From DAOTXN01 sp034435435 (GTDB lineage Bacteria > Chloroflexota > Anaerolineae > S140-20), in NCBI GenBank assembly GCA_034435435.1, contig DAOTXN010000095.1:5729-69728 (forward strand): DNA of 64,000 nt, read 5' to 3'. The position numbers and the translations under genes were made by a program. Position 1 is the stretch's first letter; each line of letters starts with the position of its first letter. A model generated the notes under the pieces. The model was not told the origin of the DNA. It did not search any database and saw nothing but the letters and a program-made list of their open reading frames with translations. Of the stretch, positions 27,418-34,655 are shown piece by piece.

Positions 27418-29100
27418 ATGCGGTTTCTTATTCAAGACTATCTGGCTCACTTGAAAGAGCGGGACGAATTGGACGCTATACTGCCTGACCTGTTGCGCGG
27501 AATGGGGATGCAAATTGTCAAGCTGGCCTTTCGTGGAGAAGTCGAGCACGGCGTAGACATCGCCGCAGTTGGGCAAGAAGAGGGTGAAACGTTCTTGTAT
27601 CTTATTCAGGTGAAACAAGGGGATATTGACCAGCGAATGTGGGATTCAGGGCCAAACAGTGTGCGGACGACACTTAACAATCTATTGGACGTTCCTTTCC
27701 AGGATTTGACACAGCCTCGTCTCCAACGAGCCACCAGAAAAACAATCCTTGTTCACAATGGGATTCTACGCGAAAACGTGAAGGCTAGGGTTGAGGGGTA
27801 CCTTGACCAGACTTTTAGGCCGTGTATGCAATTTGACCGCTGGGATCTGGATCGACTTGCAGGGCTCTTCCAAGAATATCTGTTCAACGAACGCATGCTA
27901 CTCAAGCAATACCAGAGACTGTTCAAGAGGACTTTGGTCTTCCTGGATGTCCCTGACTACGATCTAAGCGACTTTAGGCAACTCATGCAAGAGATTCTCC
28001 CCAATGTGAGCTGTTTGAGAAAGTCCCGACGCAGTAGAATCTTTGGTCTCGTTCGTCTCATATTGGCTATGATACGGCAACAGTGCCAAGATCAAACGGT
28101 TGACAATCTTTCTCCAGCAGCAGTTGCCTATGAATGCGCATTGCTGTCTCTCTGGGGCTGGATGTGGCGAAATGGCTTCTTTGGAAAGCCCGTCCTTGAG
28201 GAATTTGCGCGCACATATTCCCAATATTTGGGTGTATTGGGTCTAAAGGCAAGCAGAATAATGCGTGCCGTCCAAGCCCTGAATGGTTTGGCATTTGGTG
28301 GCACTTTCGAAAGTGTCGAGTATCCCTTAAGAACCTTTCGAGTGATTGAGGATTTGGGACTCTTGACCACTGCTTTAGTTTACCTCCCCGCCTCCGAGTT
28401 CAAACGACGACTTCTGCCGCATAATATCGAGTTGCTTATCAATGCCATTCAAAACAACCCGTCTCGACACAGACCGCTTCTGGACAACCACTCCATCAGC
28501 ATCTTCCTTGGTATGTGGCCCTTGCTTCTAACTGGGCAAAGTGATTTCGTCAAATGGTGGCTGGAAGACATCCTTGAGCATCTGGCGATACGGAAACGGT
28601 TGTCGGGCATGCTGCCCGAATTTCATAACAACATTGATGCAGTCATCGAGTACGAAGCCACAGCTAACCAGCCTATAGATTACATCGATTCGTCCTCAAC
28701 GCTTATCTACATGCTGTTTGAGTTCTGTCTGCTGCTAGACGCCGAGGATCTGTACCTAAAATACCGCCCGGTGTTCGAGGACGTTAACTTCCAAATCTGG
28801 TATCCCCCAGAAAACGTTGAGGAAATCCTATACTCTCGTGAGGTGTTTGAAGGAGACACCGAAGTCATCCATGGACTACCTGACAGTTTTGAAGAGTTTC
28901 GCCTGGATGTCCAGGCACGTCATCAGTTCGACAGAGTAGATTATTCTCCAGTGGTAAAGGGATTACCTGTCGTTCTTTTGCTAGCGAACAAGCACTTTCA
29001 CACGCCTGTTTTTTCCTTCTGGTGGAGAAAACCGATGTTTTCCCAACCAAGCGCAACAGAAGCAAGACGGAACCAAATGGAGTCGATGACGAACAGATAA
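27418..29100 (+). CDS. Protein with N-terminal Mrr-like PD-(D/E)xK nuclease domain
   Basis: This is a 560-residue protein. Residues of about 15-150 resemble an Mrr-type restriction endonuclease fold. GVDIAAVG has Asp47 in the catalytic position, and after a strand comes LIQVKQG with Gln64 and Lys66, matching the D-(Q/E)xK variant active site. The remaining 400 residues are mostly helical and unrecognised. It follows the helical-repeat gene by 2 bases and probably acts with it. A DNA-cleaving effector role within the array is likely, and self-DNA may be protected by the DUF1156 methylase. That link is inference. Confidence 0.65.
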   Translation: MRFLIQDYLAHLKERDELDAILPDLLRGMGMQIVKLAFRGEVEHGVDIAAVGQEEGETFLYLIQVKQGDIDQRMWDSGPNSVRTTLNNLLDVPFQDLTQPRLQRATRKTILVHNGILRENVKARVEGYLDQTFRPCMQFDRWDLDRLAGLFQEYLFNERMLLKQYQRLFKRTLVFLDVPDYDLSDFRQLMQEILPNVSCLRKSRRSRIFGLVRLILAMIRQQCQDQTVDNLSPAAVAYECALLSLWGWMWRNGFFGKPVLEEFARTYSQYLGVLGLKASRIMRAVQALNGLAFGGTFESVEYPLRTFRVIEDLGLLTTALVYLPASEFKRRLLPHNIELLINAIQNNPSRHRPLLDNHSISIFLGMWPLLLTGQSDFVKWWLEDILEHLAIRKRLSGMLPEFHNNIDAVIEYEATANQPIDYIDSSSTLIYMLFEFCLLLDAEDLYLKYRPVFEDVNFQIWYPPENVEEILYSREVFEGDTEVIHGLPDSFEEFRLDVQARHQFDRVDYSPVVKGLPVVLLLANKHFHTPVFSFWWRKPMFSQPSATEARRNQMESMTNR

Positions 29101-29164
29101 CAGTGATCTGGATTGGGAATGAAGGCAGCAAACTAAGCCGGTTGCACTGGAGACGCTTAACCAG

Positions 29165-30820
29165 ATGTCCTTGACCACTCAACCTCAATGGATCGCCAAA
29201 ATGTACGCCAGCAAGGTCGGACGCGATCACCTGGGCCTGGGCAGCGTTTCATCAGATCAAATCCTGCCCACCCTCTCGCCCGCCATCAACGTCCTCACCA
29301 TCCACCCGCGCTACCACAGCTTTTACACCTTCCTGCTCGACGAGTTCTGGCGGCGCGACCGGACGCGGAGCCAGGCTGCCTGGACCCGCTTCTACCGCCC
29401 GCGCGAGTTCATCTTTTCCGTCGGCGCCTACCTCTGCGATCAGCCCGAACACGGCAGTCTGAGCACCGTGGTGGGCGGGCAAAAGACAGAACCTCTGGCC
29501 GGCCGGAAACTTGATACCTACGATACCACAACCGACTATATCAAGAGCGAGATGGGGGGCTATGGCCTCTACTATCGCTCGGTCATCGCCCAACTGGGGT
29601 TGATCTATCCCGGCGGTCCTGGCTTCCCCTATCCTATTGATGTACCGACCGAACGTGGAAAAGAAATCGCCGCCGCCTTCCGCCAGGCTGTAAAGGACAC
29701 AGCCTATTATCGTCGCTACTTTAACGACGACGCCACGCAGGTACCCATTGACGTCATCCAGGAGTACATGCGCCAGGCGTGTCTGTGCCAGTTACAGGTA
29801 TCCCATGCTCCTGACCGCCCTTTGCTCCTCGATGTCTTTTTACACGCAGGGGCAGAGCCAGAGGCCCGGCGGGCAACTTTTCGTATGTTCCTCGACATCG
29901 CCGCCCAGACCCAGGGCTACGTCATAGATCAGGACGTTTTTCGCCAGTTGCTCTATTTCCAGGCGGCAGGGAATGGAGCAACCTACAATCCTCGGGATGC
30001 GGTCTTGGAACCCTACCGCAGATGGCGACTCTACCAGGCTCGCGAGTATTACGCTTTCGCCCTCAACGCGATGTGGTGCTATCTCTGTGATTGGGGCCTG
30101 GCTCAATCCGGTGACGTGCGCCCGATCCCGCTCTCCCATTTTTGGGAACATCTCGATGCAGCTCTCGATTTCGATGCTCTGGCCGCCCGGTTGAATGCGC
30201 CGGTATCCGATTTGCATGCAAGCTCCAGCTTTCCAAGTCTGCTTGGATGGCTGCAAGGACTGGTCGGCGCCGACCAGGCTAGCTTTGACACTGCCTGTAC
30301 GCTGACCGCCTTCATCCACGAGCACCGTTTCTATCAATTGGCGCTGGACGACCTCACGTCCCCCGAGGCTATGGTCGCCGGAATGATAACAATGCTGGCC
30401 CTGATCTTCTTGCGTTTTAACCAGCCTGACCTGTGGTTGCGACCGGAATGGGAGGTCTCCCGCATGGGGGCCGATGGTCGGCTCAGCGTGGACGGCTTTA
30501 TCAAAACCCTGCGCCGCAGGTTAAAGAGTGGCCACATTACGATCGGCGAAATCGCGCGTTGGCTCTATGCCGATTACGTCATCCTGCAGCACCAACTCGT
30601 CGCCACCGGCAAGCTGCCCGACAATACCTTTCGCTTCCAGCGTGAGGGGGATCGACTGCGCTTCTACGATCTGTTCAATTCTCTCAGCTTTATGGATTCA
30701 CGCTTTGAGGCTTTGAATCGCACCATCCACGAGTTGGGCCTGTGCGGCGACTTTTCCAGGCCAGACCATCCCTTGACGCCCGCTGGACGGCGCTTGTTAG
30801 CCGAAGGGGATCTGCGATGA
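29165..30820 (+). CDS. Unknown protein coupled to the PLD-domain protein
   Basis: This is a 551-residue soluble protein of unknown family. The N terminus contains the segment HPRYHSFYTFLLDEFW, and the rest appears helical, with a winged-helix-like region near residues 430-500. No catalytic motif is evident. The stop overlaps the start of the PLD gene (ATGA at 30817), so the two products are probably made in equal amounts and interact. The ribosome binding site is weak (GGAGA, 11 bases before the ATG), so translation may depend on read-through from upstream. Confidence 0.55.
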   Translation: MSLTTQPQWIAKMYASKVGRDHLGLGSVSSDQILPTLSPAINVLTIHPRYHSFYTFLLDEFWRRDRTRSQAAWTRFYRPREFIFSVGAYLCDQPEHGSLSTVVGGQKTEPLAGRKLDTYDTTTDYIKSEMGGYGLYYRSVIAQLGLIYPGGPGFPYPIDVPTERGKEIAAAFRQAVKDTAYYRRYFNDDATQVPIDVIQEYMRQACLCQLQVSHAPDRPLLLDVFLHAGAEPEARRATFRMFLDIAAQTQGYVIDQDVFRQLLYFQAAGNGATYNPRDAVLEPYRRWRLYQAREYYAFALNAMWCYLCDWGLAQSGDVRPIPLSHFWEHLDAALDFDALAARLNAPVSDLHASSSFPSLLGWLQGLVGADQASFDTACTLTAFIHEHRFYQLALDDLTSPEAMVAGMITMLALIFLRFNQPDLWLRPEWEVSRMGADGRLSVDGFIKTLRRRLKSGHITIGEIARWLYADYVILQHQLVATGKLPDNTFRFQREGDRLRFYDLFNSLSFMDSRFEALNRTIHELGLCGDFSRPDHPLTPAGRRLLAEGDLR

Positions 30821-33606
30821 ACGAACTCGAGCTGCCGGAGCAGCTAAAAGGCCCCTGGCATCACGACCTCGTCCTGACGTATAGCTTGGATATCCCCTTC
30901 TTTGAAAACGCCTTGCGGGGGCAGTTAGCCGCCCGCTGTCGCAATCAGATCATCCTGGCCGACGGGCGACGCTATCTGGAAGCGTGTGCCAGCTATGCCC
31001 GCGGCGGACTGGTGCGCTATCTCAATCAGCGCTACGTCGCCGAGGGCATTTTTGCGCCACGCGCGGCCCACGCCAAGCTGATACTTCTCACCAATCCGGA
31101 GCGGGGGCGACTACTGGTCGGCAGCGGCAACCTGAACTGGCAGGGTTATGCCTCAGGCGGCGAGTTATTCACCCAGTACGAATACACTGCTGACGCACCC
31201 GCAGGGTTAAATGCTTTTCTGGCCGTTCGAGAACTGATTGAAGGGCTGGTAGAGCGTCGTTATATCAGCGCGCCAGCCGAAAAACGCATCCGCCATCTGT
31301 GGGAAAAGACACCCTGGTTGTTCCAATCGCCCACCCACGAATGGCAACCGGTGCGGCATAATCTTCAGCGCAGCTTTCTGGATCAACTGCAACAGGTTGT
31401 TGGCGATGAACCGGTTGAGGAATTGTGGGTGCTATCTCCCTTTTTCGACAAGGAACTCGTCGCCCTGGAGCGCCTGCTGACCGTCCTCAGCCCACAAAAA
31501 TCCTTTTTGCTGATGCAACCCGGCTGCACCTCGGTTGACCCCAAAGCGCTCCGGGCTACGTTAGACCGATATGGCGACCGTTGTCAGTCGTATGCCTTCA
31601 GCAAAGGCGACGACAGTCCCTACGTGCACGCCAAGCTATACCTGCTCAGGTTGCCCGATCGCGCGATTTGTCTCCAGGGTTCTCCGAACCTCTCTCAGGT
31701 GGCAATGCTGTTGACCGTTCCTCAAGGCAACGTTGAACTCGCCAACTTGTTCACCGGTCCACGCCACGCCTTTGACGATCTGCTAGATGCGCTTGATATT
31801 CAGCCGGTGGTGGACCTCGATACGCTCGACTTGTCCTACCAATCCACACAACCATCCACCGCTCAGCCCTCCGACGGTTGGCGTCTAACAGGCGGTGAGT
31901 GGCACGAGGATTGGCTATTCCTGGGCTTCCAGGGAGCATTGCCTGATTTGAAAGATGCGTCGTTAGTTATAGCCCACCACCTGTTTCCCCTCGATGTTCA
32001 CGCGAAGCAACACCAAACACTGGAACTAAAACTCTCTCTGGAAGCCGTTGGTCTGCTGAAACAAGCGGCGCCCGTAGCCGTACGTTGGAGAGAGCAAGAC
32101 AATGCTTTTGACTCCAATCCCGTTTTTGTCTGCAATCGCGCCGCTCTCGCCAATGAGCTTCAAATCAGCGCCGAGGACGAGACCCTGCGCCGCGTGGGCG
32201 ACCTGGACCTGGACGACGAGGAATTCGAGCGGCTGTTAGGAGAACTGGGCACGGCGCTGCTGATCGACCGTCGCAGTGTGTGGCAAGTAGCAGGGCGAAC
32301 GCCTCCATCAACCACAGATGAGGACGACGAAGCACTCCGCCTCGACTACGCCGGCATAGATTACGACCTGCTGCGCCAGCATCCTAAAATTCGACAATAC
32401 ATGGCCAAGGGCGCGACAGATCTCCACTACGCCCGTTCCCGGCTGCAGATCATCCTCAATTCCATCACCGATCACTTCCGGGGGCTGTTGGATGCACCTG
32501 AGAGTGCCCAAATTTTCGAAGCGGTTGCCAGAATGACCCAAACCGAAGAGGGCGAAGGTGGAACCGAAGAAGAACGAGATGAGGAAGAAGCCGGGAAGCA
32601 ACGCCGCCGCCACTCTCAGGCTCGGCGCGTGGCGCGAATCCTCAAGAATTTCATCCGCCGCTACTTGCGTGGCATCCAAAGTCCAGACTTTCAAGAGCTG
32701 GTCGGTTTTGAAGTCATTGCCCAGAACTATGAGATCTTTTCCCACATTCTATGGCGACTGTTTGCCAAAGACTGGGTGGAACCCGAGTTCGTAATCGAGT
32801 CCCTGTTACAGACATGGGGCTTCTTTTGGGGAAACAACGAACAGGCCGGCTACTTCAAAGAATTGGACCTGGAGCAACAAACCCAAGTATGCCAGTGGGT
32901 ACGTGACTATCACGCCGATGCAGAACTGCTGGCCGCCCTGTATTACAGTGCGTATCTGACGCACATTGAGCAGTTGCAGGAGCTGCGCTTTGCCTTGCGA
33001 GACTTTTGGCGAGAATTCCTGCGCCATCCCCCCCTCGAGATTACCGCCGAGATGTTGGAAGAAACCTGGCGCATAGTGGGTCACCTTTTCCCTTATCAGC
33101 CGCCACGCCCCACGACCATCTTGGATGAGCTAACACGTTTGGCTCAATTTGAAACACCGCGCAGCATTCTGCACGCCATTGAGAAGCGACATCGCTTTCC
33201 AAACGGCACTTGTTCGTTCAAGAGTCAGTCGGTCTGGCGTGAACCCCTTCAAAGGTCAGATCACGTCAAGTGTCTGTTCATAAGCGCTGATAAAGCCTTG
33301 AAGAACAAAGCCGCCGCTGTTGCTGTGCTACGAGACTGGATGCGGTTTGAGAGTCTCGATTACTACCGCGTTCACGCTCCTGCCGGTGAGCGGCTGCTTT
33401 ACTATGAGGGGTTGGTGCAGCAGGGGCTTTACTGGACCAAAGAATGGGGCGAAATGGAGTTAGACTGTATCGTCCCCTCATCTACCGACTGGGATAAAAC
33501 CCTCTCAAAGATACGGGACTTGGCTGCATATTTGGACACCCAATCGGTTTTTGCGCCGGTTAGAGAGGAAGAGGATGCCGCAAAAAGGTCCTTTGACCCA
33601 AGATGA
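30817..33606 (+). CDS. Phospholipase D-family protein with two HKD motifs
   Basis: This is a 929-residue protein of the PLD superfamily. Two HxK...GSxN motifs are visible: H85-x-K87 with GSGN at 102-105, and H271-x-K273 with GSPN at 288-291. Together they make one complete active site for cleaving a phosphodiester bond, and PLD proteins in defence loci (for example DISARM DrmC) are usually seen as nucleases. The remaining 600 residues are unrecognised and include a charged, Glu/Arg-rich stretch near residue 585. It ends the co-oriented array that began at 5661. ATG 30817 overlaps the previous stop. An upstream in-frame start at 30742 would lie inside the previous gene and is unlikely. Confidence 0.75.
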   Translation: MNELELPEQLKGPWHHDLVLTYSLDIPFFENALRGQLAARCRNQIILADGRRYLEACASYARGGLVRYLNQRYVAEGIFAPRAAHAKLILLTNPERGRLLVGSGNLNWQGYASGGELFTQYEYTADAPAGLNAFLAVRELIEGLVERRYISAPAEKRIRHLWEKTPWLFQSPTHEWQPVRHNLQRSFLDQLQQVVGDEPVEELWVLSPFFDKELVALERLLTVLSPQKSFLLMQPGCTSVDPKALRATLDRYGDRCQSYAFSKGDDSPYVHAKLYLLRLPDRAICLQGSPNLSQVAMLLTVPQGNVELANLFTGPRHAFDDLLDALDIQPVVDLDTLDLSYQSTQPSTAQPSDGWRLTGGEWHEDWLFLGFQGALPDLKDASLVIAHHLFPLDVHAKQHQTLELKLSLEAVGLLKQAAPVAVRWREQDNAFDSNPVFVCNRAALANELQISAEDETLRRVGDLDLDDEEFERLLGELGTALLIDRRSVWQVAGRTPPSTTDEDDEALRLDYAGIDYDLLRQHPKIRQYMAKGATDLHYARSRLQIILNSITDHFRGLLDAPESAQIFEAVARMTQTEEGEGGTEEERDEEEAGKQRRRHSQARRVARILKNFIRRYLRGIQSPDFQELVGFEVIAQNYEIFSHILWRLFAKDWVEPEFVIESLLQTWGFFWGNNEQAGYFKELDLEQQTQVCQWVRDYHADAELLAALYYSAYLTHIEQLQELRFALRDFWREFLRHPPLEITAEMLEETWRIVGHLFPYQPPRPTTILDELTRLAQFETPRSILHAIEKRHRFPNGTCSFKSQSVWREPLQRSDHVKCLFISADKALKNKAAAVAVLRDWMRFESLDYYRVHAPAGERLLYYEGLVQQGLYWTKEWGEMELDCIVPSSTDWDKTLSKIRDLAAYLDTQSVFAPVREEEDAAKRSFDPR

Positions 33607-33685
33607 CCTGCTGACCGGAGCAAGTTAGACAATGTGCTGGATCGTGAAATGAACTAGAGCAGACCCTGAATCTACCAGTGTGTGT

Positions 33686-33750
33686 CTGGTGAGTGTGGAG
33701 GGCAAGGTGAAATGGGCAAGACAGCGTTGGCCAACCGTGTGTTGGCCTAA
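33686..33750 (+). pseudogene. Relic of a STAND NTPase P-loop
   Basis: In one frame the segment at 33686 reads LVSVEG. After a frame change it continues QGEMGKTALANRVLA to a TAA at 33748-33750. Together they resemble the first strand and P-loop of an NB-ARC gene (LVSVxGxGGMGKTALAxRVL). No longer coding frame surrounds it, so it looks like a fragment of a decayed STAND gene in the gap between the PLD and DUF559 genes. Confidence 0.4.
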
Positions 33751-33800
33751 TCGGAACGCCTGGAAAGATTCATCCCGACGTGGGCCTTTCGAGGAGTGTG

Positions 33801-34652
33801 ATGAAGCACAAGGTGCAAGCCCAATCTGAGCGCGGCGAGGTGCTGGTAGCCATTATGAACAACCAGGCCGATTTCGGCATCCTGCGCGGGCAGGGTTGGT
33901 ATCGCGTGCCCGTCGCCAGCGCCCCTAAACGCTGGCCGCCCACATGGCTGGCCTTTTACCAGACCAAGGTGTTCGGCGACGAGGCTTTTGCCGTCAGCTA
34001 TTACGGGCGCGTGCGCGACATCCGCGTCGTGCGGCGGCGCGAATTGTTCCCGGACGAGTTCCCCAACCCCAAATCGGACCGTCCGTACTATCAGCTCCAC
34101 CTGCACAGTCTGGAACGGCTGCCTCAACCTATCTATAGCCGGCGCTGGCGACGCATCGTGTTCATCTCGACCACGTGGGCCAAGCTCACCCAGGCCGCCG
34201 AGATCAACGACCTTTTTGACGACAGCCCTTTGGAGGATCGCCTGTGGGCCGAGCTCAAACGGCTCAGGATTGCGGCCGAGCGGCAGTGGAATCTAAAGCT
34301 CGGCGAGTCGTTTTACTTTCTGGACTTTGCCGTGTTTTGCCTGAACGGCCGGATCGACGTCGAGACCGATGGGGATACCTGGCACGCCGACCGAAAGCGC
34401 ATTCCCGAGGACAACCGGCGCGACAACGCCCTGCAGGCGGCCGGCTGGCGCGTGCTGCGTTTCAACGGGCAGCAGATCCGCGAATCGCTGGCCGAGTATT
34501 GCGTCCCCCAGATTACCGCAACGATCAACTCGCTGGAGGGCTTGAGCGACGAGGGCCTGGTGTCGCGTGTGTTTTATCAGACATCGGAAGGGATGGCGCA
34601 ACAGTTGAGTTTGTTCGAGGAAGACGGTGGGTACGAACAGGTAGGGATGTGA
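33801..34652 (+). CDS. DUF559/VSR-like predicted endonuclease
   Basis: This is a 283-residue protein. The C-terminal half (about residues 155-250) resembles the DUF559, VSR-type PD-(D/E)xK fold: a Glu in RIAAERQW, the core FYFLDFAVF, RIDVETDGDTWH, then WRVLRFNGQQI. The N-terminal 140 residues are unrecognised. Such proteins often occur near defence and mobile genes, but their activity is rarely shown. I chose ATG 33801 because GAGGAG lies 4 bases upstream; an in-frame GTG start at 33780 lacks one. The gene ends 3 bases before the GTG of the EAD-STAND gene, so the two are probably one transcriptional unit. Confidence 0.6.
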   Translation: MKHKVQAQSERGEVLVAIMNNQADFGILRGQGWYRVPVASAPKRWPPTWLAFYQTKVFGDEAFAVSYYGRVRDIRVVRRRELFPDEFPNPKSDRPYYQLHLHSLERLPQPIYSRRWRRIVFISTTWAKLTQAAEINDLFDDSPLEDRLWAELKRLRIAAERQWNLKLGESFYFLDFAVFCLNGRIDVETDGDTWHADRKRIPEDNRRDNALQAAGWRVLRFNGQQIRESLAEYCVPQITATINSLEGLSDEGLVSRVFYQTSEGMAQQLSLFEEDGGYEQVGM

Positions 34653-34655
34653 CGT

